This document shows, piece after piece, positions 7,933 to 14,964 of a stretch of DNA of 16,384 bases (positions are counted from its first letter, which is position 1; each line of letters opens with the position of its first letter). Position numbers and translations under genes: made by a program. Origin of the DNA: Clostridiaceae bacterium (GTDB lineage Bacteria; Bacillota; Clostridia; Saccharofermentanales; UBA5734); the NCBI GenBank assembly GCA_012729935.1, contig JAAYBY010000181.1, positions 1-16,384 on the forward strand, read 5' to 3'. The notes under the pieces are model-generated. The model was not told the DNA's origin, made no database searches, and saw only the letters and a program-made list of their open reading frames with translations.

Positions 7933-9105
7933 ATGACACCAGTCAAACAAACAAATCAATCTCGATTCCCCGTCTGGTTTGAACTGAAACATGTCTGCCG
8001 GCAAAGCGGTGCCAGAACCGGCATTGTCCATACACCGCATGGCTCGTTTGAAACACCTTCCTTTATGCCGGTCGGCACCCAGGCAACCGTTAAAGGGATG
8101 TCTCCCGAGGAGATCAAAGGAATGGGAGCCGGCATGATCCTTGCGAATACCTATCATCTGTGGATGCGTCCGGGATCAGATATTGTCCGTGAAGCAGGCG
8201 GCCTGCATACGTTCATGAACTGGGATCGCGGAATTCTGACAGACAGCGGTGGGTTTCAGGTGTTTAGTCTCAGTGACCTGCGTCATATCACTGAAGACGG
8301 CGTTGGTTTTAAATCGCACATCGACGGATCATCCCATGTGCTGACGCCGGAGAAGTCCATTCAGGTGCAGAACGATCTGGGTGCTGATGTCATCATGGCT
8401 TTTGACGAATGCACACCGTGGCCGGCGGAGCATGATTACGCCAAACAGTCCCTGCAGCGAACACTGCGCTGGCTTGAACGGTGCATGAAGACCCATCAAC
8501 GATCGCATGACCAAGCGCTTTTTGGCATTGTTCAGGGCGGCACTCATGAAGATCTTCGCAAGATCAGCGCCCGCGAAACCTGTTCAATGGATCTGCCGGG
8601 CTACGCAATCGGCGGGTTGAGTGTTGGTGAACCGGCTGAGCTGATGGTTGAGATGCTGGAAGCAACTGTTCCGATTCTACCAGCTGACCGCCCGCGTTAT
8701 TTGATGGGTGTCGGCTCTCCTGATTATCTAATCGAAGGCAGTCTACGCGGCATTGACCTGTTTGATTGTGTCCTGCCAACGCGAATCGGACGCAATGGCA
8801 CCGCACTGACATCGCAAGGTCGGATCATTATCCGGGATGCAGCCTATGCGCGTGATTTTGGTCCGCTGGACGCGGATTGTGACTGTTATGTCTGTCAAAA
8901 CTATTCACGAGCGTATATCCGACATTTGATCAAGGCAAAAGAAATGTTCGGTCTGCGGTTGACATCCTGGCACAATTTGCATTTTCTCAGTCATCTGATG
9001 CAGCAGATCCGTGATGCGATCAGCCAGGATGAGCTGCTATCATTCCGTGAATCCTTTTATGACCGCTTTGGCTATGTCAAAGCAGGGCAGCTGAAAAAGA
9101 AATAG
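7933..9105 (+). CDS. tgt: tRNA-guanine transglycosylase
   Basis: A 390-residue enzyme that swaps guanine-34 in tRNAs with GUN anticodons for the queuine precursor preQ1, the step before QueA. Motifs: FMPVGTQATVKGMSPEE (44-60), LTDSGGFQVFSL (102-113) with Asp104 as the general base/acid, FGIVQGGTHEDLR (197-209), IGGLSVGEP (226-234), and LFDCVLPTRIGRNGT (276-290) with the nucleophile Asp278. The zinc site is Cys316, Cys318, Cys321 and His347. The start follows AGGAG (7921-7925) at 7 bases and gives a normal N-terminus. It is co-transcribed with queA. No clear terminator follows; only a 5-bp hairpin without a U-tract is visible. Confidence 0.98.
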   Translation: MTPVKQTNQSRFPVWFELKHVCRQSGARTGIVHTPHGSFETPSFMPVGTQATVKGMSPEEIKGMGAGMILANTYHLWMRPGSDIVREAGGLHTFMNWDRGILTDSGGFQVFSLSDLRHITEDGVGFKSHIDGSSHVLTPEKSIQVQNDLGADVIMAFDECTPWPAEHDYAKQSLQRTLRWLERCMKTHQRSHDQALFGIVQGGTHEDLRKISARETCSMDLPGYAIGGLSVGEPAELMVEMLEATVPILPADRPRYLMGVGSPDYLIEGSLRGIDLFDCVLPTRIGRNGTALTSQGRIIIRDAAYARDFGPLDADCDCYVCQNYSRAYIRHLIKAKEMFGLRLTSWHNLHFLSHLMQQIRDAISQDELLSFRESFYDRFGYVKAGQLKKK

Positions 9106-9147
9106 GAGCGACGCAGTCAGCGGACTGAGGACTAAACGTTCGAGATC

Positions 9148-9177
9148 TTGCGGGATAAACGCAATTAATGATATGAT
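9148..9177 (+). promoter_or_regulatory. Candidate promoter for yajC-scfA
   Basis: TTGCGG (9148-9153), an 18-base spacer and TATGAT (9172-9177) lie in the 123-base gap between tgt and yajC. The match is moderate. The gap is longer than usual within operons, which favours a separate start for the yajC-scfA unit. Confidence 0.4.
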
Positions 9178-9228
9178 ACGATAAACTGAAATAATGTGCG
9201 TATGTAGCGCCATTGGGAGGAACTAAAT

Positions 9229-9546
9229 ATGATTTTTACTGTTGCATTGACTGAAGCGGGACCCGGCGGGATTGAGCAAATCCTCAGTTTAATTGTACCG
9301 CTTGCTCTGATGTTCGGACTGATGTATCTGCTTTTGATCCGTCCACAGCGGAAAAAAGAGAAGAAGCTGCGCGAGCAGATTGACGCGATGGTCGTCGGAG
9401 ATCAGGTCATCACCATCGGCGGGATTGTCGGAAAAATCGTCAACATCAAAGATGATGAAATCACAATCTCCACCAGCGTGGCCAATACACTCGTTACCTT
9501 TAAGAAGAGTTCAATCAACACAGTTGTCAAACCTGTGTCTGAATAA
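9229..9546 (+). CDS. yajC: Preprotein translocase accessory subunit YajC
   Basis: A 105-residue single-pass membrane protein. A short, mildly acidic N-terminus is followed by a membrane segment at about 17-37, then the YajC hallmark LIRPQRKKEKKLREQ (36-50) and a small beta-rich soluble domain (VGDQVITIGGIVGKI, 56-70). YajC associates with SecDF and SecYEG and assists protein export. The Shine-Dalgarno GGAGG is well placed. In many bacteria it lies next to tgt and secD-secF. Here tgt is upstream, but secD and secF are absent and the SCIFF precursor follows 26 bases later. Confidence 0.95.
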   Translation: MIFTVALTEAGPGGIEQILSLIVPLALMFGLMYLLLIRPQRKKEKKLREQIDAMVVGDQVITIGGIVGKIVNIKDDEITISTSVANTLVTFKKSSINTVVKPVSE

Positions 9547-9572
9547 TCATTGAGCTTCAGGAGGAAAAACCG

Positions 9573-9713
9573 ATGAAACACATTGTAACCCTGCAGCAGC
9601 CATGCAATTTAAAACCGGCATCCGGTCACGCTTGCAGTGAGTGCCAGACTTCGTGCCAGTCAGCCTGCAAAACCAGCTGTACAGTAGCCAACCAGAAGTG
9701 TGAGGCGAAGTAA
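9573..9713 (+). CDS. scfA: SCIFF ribosomal peptide precursor (six-cysteine peptide family)
   Basis: A 46-residue peptide found by reading the gap between yajC and scfB. It starts MKHIVTLQQPC and has the SCIFF core ECQTSCQSACKTSCTVANQ (23-41) ending in KCEAK. SCIFF peptides are ribosomally made and are converted by the partner radical SAM enzyme into thioether-crosslinked forms. A cysteine-to-threonine link is known for characterised members, and Cys32 with Thr37 here are the equivalent residues as I recall the literature. Cysteines are at 11, 21, 24, 28, 32, 36 and 43: seven, not the usual six, with Cys11 the extra one. The ATG has an excellent AGGAGG at 8 bases. There is no signal peptide or obvious protease site. 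The maturase gene follows after two hairpins. Biological role unknown. Confidence 0.95.
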   Translation: MKHIVTLQQPCNLKPASGHACSECQTSCQSACKTSCTVANQKCEAK

Positions 9714-9716
9714 TCC

Positions 9717-9747
9717 GGACTGATCGATCACTTACGTTCGATCATCC
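9717..9747 (+). other. Hairpin in the scfA 3' untranslated region
   Basis: A perfect inverted repeat TGATCGA (9721-9727) / TCGATCA (9738-9744) with a 10-base loop can be extended by GGA / TCC across a single bulged C. It begins 4 bases after the scfA stop and is not followed by a U-tract, so it is not a terminator by itself. It could protect the 3' end of a short scfA message or serve as a protein-binding site. Only the inverted repeat is seen; the roles are inference. Confidence 0.5.
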
Positions 9748-9765
9748 TTCCGTGTACCAATTTTT

Positions 9766-9799
9766 AAATAGTGGAAAGCGGCAGCTTTTCACTATTTTT
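9766..9799 (+). terminator. Terminator/attenuator between scfA and scfB
   Basis: A 14-bp stem (9766-9779 with 9784-9797, one G-U pair) with a GGCA loop ends in a run of five T at 9795-9799. It lies 52 bases after scfA and 20 bases before the scfB start. Part of the transcripts should stop here, giving more precursor than maturase, since no separate scfB promoter is obvious. Confidence 0.82.
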
Positions 9800-9819
9800 G
9801 TGAGATGAAAGGATCCAGG

Positions 9820-11205
9820 GTGTTACATCTATTCAAAATTCAGGAAGACAGGCTTGCTTTTGATACAGAAAGTCAATCGCTGCATCTGCTCGACGAAACG
9901 TCCTGGCAGGTGCTCAGCCGATACCAGGAAAACAACGGGAAACGTCCCTCTCAGGCTGTTCTCAGACAACTGCAGGAACACTTTGGTCCGGACACAATCA
10001 CGTGTGCCGAAGAGGTTGACCAGTTAATTGCCAAAGGTATTCTCTTTACGCCTGCCGAGCAAGTTCCAAAATCTGCTTTGTATCCAGATGGTCCCAAGAT
10101 TAAATCGATGTGCCTGCATCTTTGCCACGACTGTAATATGCGTTGTCAATACTGTTTTGCCGGAACAGGTGATTATGGCAGCGGACGCCGCTCGATGCTG
10201 AATCTCGAGACAGGCCGGAAGGCCGTTGATTTTCTGATTGAAGCATCTGGAGACCGTCATAACCTTGACATTGATTTCTTCGGCGGTGAGCCGCTCCTGA
10301 ACTGGCCGGTCGTGGTCGAGTTGACAGAATACTGCGAAAAGCGTGGTCGCGAAACCGGGAAATCGATTCGTCTGACCATCACGACCAATGCATTGAAACT
10401 CGATCGTGAGAAAACAGATTTCATTAACAAGCACTTTAAAAATTGTGTGCTCAGTATTGACGGAAGACCATCAGTTCATGATCGGATGAGGCCGGATGCT
10501 GCCAAACGGGGCACTTACGATCGTGTAGCAAAAAACATCCGCTCGTTTGTCGAACTGCGCGGAGATCTTGAGTACTATCTGCGGGGAACGTACACACGCT
10601 ACAATCTTGATTTTGATCAGGATGTCATGCAGCTGGCCCAGCTTGGCCGAAACGTATCCATTGAACCGGTTGTTGCACCGGACGGTGTCGGCTATGAGAT
10701 CAGACCGGAAGACATTCCGACGCTTGAACGTTCCTATGAACGGCTTGCTGTTATGCTGTTTGATGCGTGGACAAAAGGTAAGCCGGTCAACTTTTTTCAT
10801 TTCAATATCGATCTGGAAGGCGGACCTTGTCTGTACAAACGCCTGAAAGGCTGCGGTGTCGGAACAGAATACTGTGCGGTCACACCGGATGGAGACATCT
10901 ATCCCTGCCATCAATTTGTGGGTATCGAATCGTTCAAAATGGGTAATGTCAACGATGATCCTGTTGAACTGAATCCGTCTGTCCAGGGATTATTTTCAGA
11001 TCTGCTTGTGCCCGAAAAGCCCGACTGCCTGTCCTGCTGGGCGCGGTATTTCTGTAGCGGCGGATGTGCCGCCAATGCCTGGTTTGCCAGCGGATCGCTT
11101 CAGGGTACCTACGAGACAGGCTGCCGGCTGGAACAGAAACGGCTGGAATGCGCGCTTTGGCTGCAGGCTAAAAAGATTCAGTTTGAAATGAATCGGGCAG
11201 AGTGA
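9820..11205 (+). CDS. scfB: Thioether cross-link-forming SCIFF peptide maturase (radical SAM, SPASM)
   Basis: A radical SAM enzyme of 461 residues that matures the SCIFF peptide encoded just upstream. An N-terminal peptide-recognition (PqqD-like) domain occupies about 1-85 and begins MLHLFKIQEDRLAFD, like other SCIFF maturases. The radical SAM cluster is CNMRCQYC (Cys105, 109, 112), with the glycine-rich DFFGGEPLLNW at 153-163. The C-terminal SPASM domain has Cys345, 352, 363, 403, 406, 412, 416 and 435, enough for two auxiliary iron-sulfur clusters. I chose GTG 9820: AAAGGA at 9808-9813 stands 6 bases ahead of it and the family N-terminus fits. The upstream in-frame ATG at 9805 has no Shine-Dalgarno and overlaps this ribosome site. 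Using 9805 would add five residues. Confidence 0.95.
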   Translation: MLHLFKIQEDRLAFDTESQSLHLLDETSWQVLSRYQENNGKRPSQAVLRQLQEHFGPDTITCAEEVDQLIAKGILFTPAEQVPKSALYPDGPKIKSMCLHLCHDCNMRCQYCFAGTGDYGSGRRSMLNLETGRKAVDFLIEASGDRHNLDIDFFGGEPLLNWPVVVELTEYCEKRGRETGKSIRLTITTNALKLDREKTDFINKHFKNCVLSIDGRPSVHDRMRPDAAKRGTYDRVAKNIRSFVELRGDLEYYLRGTYTRYNLDFDQDVMQLAQLGRNVSIEPVVAPDGVGYEIRPEDIPTLERSYERLAVMLFDAWTKGKPVNFFHFNIDLEGGPCLYKRLKGCGVGTEYCAVTPDGDIYPCHQFVGIESFKMGNVNDDPVELNPSVQGLFSDLLVPEKPDCLSCWARYFCSGGCAANAWFASGSLQGTYETGCRLEQKRLECALWLQAKKIQFEMNRAE

Positions 11206-11236
11206 TCACTCAATTTGTTTTGAAAAGGAGGCTGTC

Positions 11237-11896
11237 ATGCTGACTATGAAAGATATCCTCAAGAATGAGGAAGTCAAGCATTTGCTCCAGGCATCTGCAC
11301 TACAGATGAAAACGCTCGGATATACCGAACATTCATTTAGACACTGTCGTCTGGTCTCCAATAAATGCGGTGAAATCCTGTCTGCGCTAAACTATCCGGA
11401 GCGGCTGGTTGAGATGGGCCGGATCGCCGGATATCTGCATGATATAGGCAATGCTCTGAGTCGTAAAAGCCATGAACAGACCGGTGCTGTACTGGCGTAC
11501 GATTTTCTCAGGCGTTACGAGATGCCATCTGACGAGGCGATCGCTATCATGATGGCGATTGCCAATCATGACGAGGAAGTCGGTATACCGGTCAATGCCA
11601 TTGCTGCTGCCCTGATCCTGTCTGACAAGGCAGATGTTCATCGCTCGCGCGTGACCAACCGGAACAGGGATCAGTTTGATATTCACGACCGGGTTAATTA
11701 TGCGGTTACTGAATCAACGCTGACGATAGACGCAGAGAAGAAGACCGCTACCTTGAACCTTACCATTGATACAGAAATCAGTGCTGTTATGGAGTATTTT
11801 GAAATTTTCCTGATTCGTATGAAAATGTGCCGTAACGCGGCGCAGTTTCTCATTCTAGGTTTTGAACTGCTGATCAATCAGACACGCCTTTTATAA
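11237..11896 (+). CDS. HD-domain phosphohydrolase
   Basis: A 219-residue soluble protein with a metal-dependent HD domain. Likely ligands are His36 (HSFRHCRLV), the His68-Asp69 pair in YLHDIGN, and Asp130 (ILSDKADVHRSRV). His79 and His111 are placed for a second metal. HD enzymes of this type hydrolyse phosphate esters of nucleotides or related compounds; the substrate cannot be read from the sequence. A second part (about 150-195) looks beta-rich and is followed by a hydrophobic helix (203-213). A strong AAAAGGAGG lies before the ATG, 31 bases after scfB, so it is probably co-transcribed with the SCIFF maturase. Whether it takes part in SCIFF biology is an open question. Confidence 0.85.
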   Translation: MLTMKDILKNEEVKHLLQASALQMKTLGYTEHSFRHCRLVSNKCGEILSALNYPERLVEMGRIAGYLHDIGNALSRKSHEQTGAVLAYDFLRRYEMPSDEAIAIMMAIANHDEEVGIPVNAIAAALILSDKADVHRSRVTNRNRDQFDIHDRVNYAVTESTLTIDAEKKTATLNLTIDTEISAVMEYFEIFLIRMKMCRNAAQFLILGFELLINQTRLL

Positions 11897-11956
11897 ACCA
11901 TTCATCTGAAAAAGAGGATTTTCGTTTTGGTTGTCGTATTAATAAACGAAGAGGTT

Positions 11957-11983
11957 TTGACATGCCAGACAGTATCATGTCTG
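11957..11983 (+). promoter_or_regulatory. TTGACA box next to an inverted repeat, upstream of dnaG
   Basis: A perfect TTGACA (11957-11962) is followed by CAGACA-GTATCA-TGTCTG (11966-11983). I find no good -10 hexamer at 16-18 bases, so promoter status is doubtful. The palindrome could be an operator or a small RNA hairpin. The rest of the 137-base gap before dnaG holds no clear terminator for the HD gene. Confidence 0.3.
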
Positions 11984-11995
11984 AAAGATGATGGA

Positions 11996-12006
11996 AAGAG
12001 GTAGGT
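11996..12006 (+). promoter_or_regulatory. Shine-Dalgarno sequence of dnaG, out of register with its first normal start codon
   Basis: AAAGAGGTAGG is the only good ribosome site before dnaG. It points to a start near 12010, where the frame reads ATC GCC AGC TTA ATA CCT GAA TCA before the GTG at 12034. None of these codons is a standard start. An in-frame TAG at 12007-12009 closes the frame directly upstream. Confidence 0.5.
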
Positions 12007-12033
12007 TAGATCGCCAGCTTAATACCTGAATCA

Positions 12034-13857
12034 GTGATAGAAGATGTAAAAGCTCAGAATGAGCTGGTTTCGGTTGTTGAACAATATGTCCGTCTCGACA
12101 AACGGAGCAGCAGCAATTTATTTGGGCTGTGTCCTTTCCATGCCGAAAAAACGCCGTCGTTCAGTGTGTCGCCGACTAAACAGATTTATTATTGCTTTGG
12201 CTGTCACAAAGGTGGCGATGTGATTCATTTTATTATGGATATCGAGAAAATGAGCTACCCGGATGCCATTCGCTACCTGGCAGAAAGAGCCGGTATCCAG
12301 ATTCCCGAACCAGATGACATTGAATGGCAGGCCAGGCAAGAGCGGCGAAAGCGCCTCCAGATGATCTGTCTAGAAGCCGCCAGACAGTTTTACCGCAATC
12401 TGATCAGTCCACACGGTGAACGGATCCGTATCTATTTGCAGAATCGAGGATTGCACACATCAACCAGTACGCGATTTGGTCTTGGTTTTGCACTCGATGA
12501 GTGGGATGGACTGCTGAATCATTTGAAAGGTTTGGGCTATACGGATGAAGAGGAACTGCTGCAATCCGGATTGTTCAAGCGCGGTAAGAATGAACACCTC
12601 TATGATTTATTCAGAAACCGGCTGATGTTCCCGATTTTTGATGCAATGGGCCGGATTATCGCGTTTGGCGGACGTGTTATCGACGATAGCATGCCCAAAT
12701 ACATCAACTCGCCTGAAACACCGATCTATTCTAAAGGACGTCACTTGTATGCGTTGAACCTGGCAAAAAGCAGCAAGCAAAATCACCTGCTTATCGTTGA
12801 AGGATACATGGATGCTATAGCCCTTCATCAGGCAGGAATCCGCCAGACGGTCGCTTCGCTGGGAACGGCGTTGACTGAGAACCAGGCACAGCTGCTGCGT
12901 AAATATACTGAACAGGTCATCATTGCCTATGATGCTGATGCTGCCGGTCAGGCGGCTACATTGCGCAGCCTTGATGTTCTGGCCAAAAAAGGCTTGAAGG
13001 TGTCTGTCCTGCAGGTTCCTGACGGCCAGGATCCGGATTCCTACATTCGGGATTATGGACCGGAACGGTTTCATGCCCTGATGGACCGCTCTCTGCCGCT
13101 GCTGGACTATAAACTGTTTTCAGCAAAGAAGGAGAGCACAATCAATGGCGAGCTCGATCCGATCATCTATCAGGAGCAAGCATGTGCCATCCTTGCGCGT
13201 GAGCAGAATGCGATTGTCCGTGAATTATATGCCAATCAGCTTGCTGAAGAACTGCAGGCTTCACCTGAATCTGTTCTGATCGAGATTGACCGCCGTCGCA
13301 ACAAAGGATCTGATGAAACAGCGCGACACCACGAAGCGGTACAGCAAGAAAAAACGACAATCCGGACACAACCGGACTCGGCTGTCACCCGCGAGGAATT
13401 ATATCTCCTCGGTTTGATCGCGACTGAACCGTCGCTGGTCCAGACGATTGATATCAGTCCGGAAGATTTTTCCAAAGGACCGGTTCAGAATCTGGCGGCA
13501 GAGATGCTGAAGCGGGCAAACAGCGGTGATCTGACGCCGTCTATGCTGATCGACCTGTGTGAAGGACAGACCATACAGGAAAAACCGCTCCCTGATCTAA
13601 TGGCCCGTGTCTGTATGCGGCTTGAAGATCTTTTTGGCCAGCAGGATCTCGAAAAAGCGGCCGAGGAACAATTGTGGAAGCAAAGGAAGAAAAAACTTCG
13701 CTGCAGACTAGATGAGATTCGTTGTGATCTGGGCACAGTAGATAATCCGGAACAACAAACCTGCCTGAAAAATGAACTGCTCGAGGTCACGAGACAATTA
13801 ACACGCCTCAAGCAGAAAATGGGTCCGGAACCTGAGGAAAAGGAATCAAAAACGTAA
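12034..13857 (+). CDS. dnaG: DNA primase
   Basis: A primase that lays RNA primers for the lagging strand, recruited by the DnaB helicase. From GTG 12034 it has 607 residues. The N-terminal zinc site is CPFH (Cys33, His36) with CFGC (Cys54, Cys57) around EKTPSFSVSP. The RNA polymerase core follows, with FPIFDAMGRIIAFGGRV at 199-215. The Toprim part has LLIVEGYMDAIALHQAG (Glu256) and IIAYDADAAGQAA (Asp300, Asp302). The C-terminal helicase-binding part (from about 440) ends in a charged, coiled-coil-like stretch. Family members usually begin with residues like IPEEVIEEIK. Here IPES is encoded just ahead of the GTG, so the true start may be upstream (see the ribosome site). rpoD follows after 32 bases. 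Confidence 0.96.
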   Translation: MIEDVKAQNELVSVVEQYVRLDKRSSSNLFGLCPFHAEKTPSFSVSPTKQIYYCFGCHKGGDVIHFIMDIEKMSYPDAIRYLAERAGIQIPEPDDIEWQARQERRKRLQMICLEAARQFYRNLISPHGERIRIYLQNRGLHTSTSTRFGLGFALDEWDGLLNHLKGLGYTDEEELLQSGLFKRGKNEHLYDLFRNRLMFPIFDAMGRIIAFGGRVIDDSMPKYINSPETPIYSKGRHLYALNLAKSSKQNHLLIVEGYMDAIALHQAGIRQTVASLGTALTENQAQLLRKYTEQVIIAYDADAAGQAATLRSLDVLAKKGLKVSVLQVPDGQDPDSYIRDYGPERFHALMDRSLPLLDYKLFSAKKESTINGELDPIIYQEQACAILAREQNAIVRELYANQLAEELQASPESVLIEIDRRRNKGSDETARHHEAVQQEKTTIRTQPDSAVTREELYLLGLIATEPSLVQTIDISPEDFSKGPVQNLAAEMLKRANSGDLTPSMLIDLCEGQTIQEKPLPDLMARVCMRLEDLFGQQDLEKAAEEQLWKQRKKKLRCRLDEIRCDLGTVDNPEQQTCLKNELLEVTRQLTRLKQKMGPEPEEKESKT

Positions 13858-13889
13858 AAACGTGTAAAGATATAGGAGGATAAACACAG

Positions 13890-14960
13890 ATGGCTGAAGA
13901 AAGTAAACACGGTTTGCTCGGTGAACTGATCAACAAGGCGCGTGCAAACCAGAACAAAATATCTTATAAGGATATCATGTCAGCAATTGAAGCATCAGAT
14001 ATTGATCTGGAGCAGGCTGAGAAAATCCTGGACCGCCTGGAGTCGATGGATATTGAGGTGATTGCGGATGCGACGACTGAAGAAGAGGTCGCGGTTGAGG
14101 AAGACTCGGATATCAATAACATCGATGGCATAGGTGTTGACGATCCGGTTCGCATGTATTTAAAGGAAATCGGAAAAGTTGACCTGCTGACGGCCGATCA
14201 GGAAAAAGAACTGGCCCAGCGCATGCTGGATGGTGATGAAGACGCAAAAAATATGCTCTGCGAGGCCAATCTGCGACTGGTCGTCAGTATCGCGAAGAGG
14301 TATGTCGGACGTGGTATGCAATTCCTCGATCTGATCCAGGAAGGCAATCTCGGCTTAATCAAGGCTGTTGACAAGTTTGATCACACAAAGGGGTTTAAGT
14401 TCAGCACATACGCGACCTGGTGGATTCGACAGGCGATCACGCGCGCAATCGCTGATCAGGCGCGGACAATCCGTATTCCGGTTCACATGGTTGAAACGAT
14501 CAATAAACTGATTCGCGTGCAGCGACAGCTTATTCAGGAACTCGGCAGAGAACCTGAGGCTGAGGAGCTGGCGCAGGAGATGGGCATGACGGTTGAAAAG
14601 GTGCGGGAAATTATGAAAATCTCCCAGGAACCTGTTTCGCTGGAAAAACCGATCGGCGAAGAAGAGGATAGCCATCTGGGCGACTTTATACCGGATGATG
14701 ATGCACCATCACCAGCTGATCAGGCGGCTTTCACGCTATTGAAAGAACAGCTGCTCGATGTCTTAAAGGGACTGACACCGCGAGAAGAAAAAGTGTTGCG
14801 GCTGCGTTTCGGGCTTGATGATGGCCGGACGCGAACTCTGGAAGAAGTCGGCAAGGAATTTAATGTTACGAGAGAACGGATCCGGCAAATTGAGGCCAAA
14901 GCGCTTCGAAAAATGCGCCATCCCAGCCGGAGTAAAAAACTGAAGGATTACCTGGACTGA
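13890..14960 (+). CDS. rpoD: Primary RNA polymerase sigma factor (sigma-A/RpoD)
   Basis: A 356-residue vegetative sigma factor that directs RNA polymerase to TTGACA/TATAAT promoters. Region 1.1 (about 8-55) is compact, and an acidic linker follows. Region 1.2 starts at DPVRMYLKEIGKV (85-97). Region 2 runs from ANLRLVVSIAKRYVGRG to the -10 reading helix TWWIRQAITRAIADQARTIR (176-195). Region 3 is about 200-275. Region 4 has LTPREEKVLRLRFGL and the -35 reading helix VTRERIRQIEAKALRKMRH (326-344). The short form without a large non-conserved insert is usual in Firmicutes. A strong TAGGAGGA lies 9 bases before the ATG. dnaG upstream and trmK 4 bases downstream make this the usual dnaG-sigA neighbourhood. 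The sigA name is equivalent. Confidence 0.98.
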   Translation: MAEESKHGLLGELINKARANQNKISYKDIMSAIEASDIDLEQAEKILDRLESMDIEVIADATTEEEVAVEEDSDINNIDGIGVDDPVRMYLKEIGKVDLLTADQEKELAQRMLDGDEDAKNMLCEANLRLVVSIAKRYVGRGMQFLDLIQEGNLGLIKAVDKFDHTKGFKFSTYATWWIRQAITRAIADQARTIRIPVHMVETINKLIRVQRQLIQELGREPEAEELAQEMGMTVEKVREIMKISQEPVSLEKPIGEEEDSHLGDFIPDDDAPSPADQAAFTLLKEQLLDVLKGLTPREEKVLRLRFGLDDGRTRTLEEVGKEFNVTRERIRQIEAKALRKMRHPSRSKKLKDYLD

Positions 14961-14964
14961 TTCG

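Noticed and set aside
9114..9127. Hairpin CAGTC-AGCG-GACTG after tgt as a terminator
   Set aside because: Only 5 bp and no T-run follows.
9805..9819. ATG at 9805 as the scfB start
   Set aside because: It has no ribosome site of its own and the strong AAAGGA overlaps it; GTG 9820 fits both spacing and family N-terminus.
10024..10914. Two long minus-strand open frames inside scfB
   Set aside because: They are shadows of the scfB reading frame with no family features.
11909..11930. GAAAA-AGAGGA-TTTTC as a terminator after the HD gene
   Set aside because: A 5-bp A-T-rich stem with no GC core is too weak to support.
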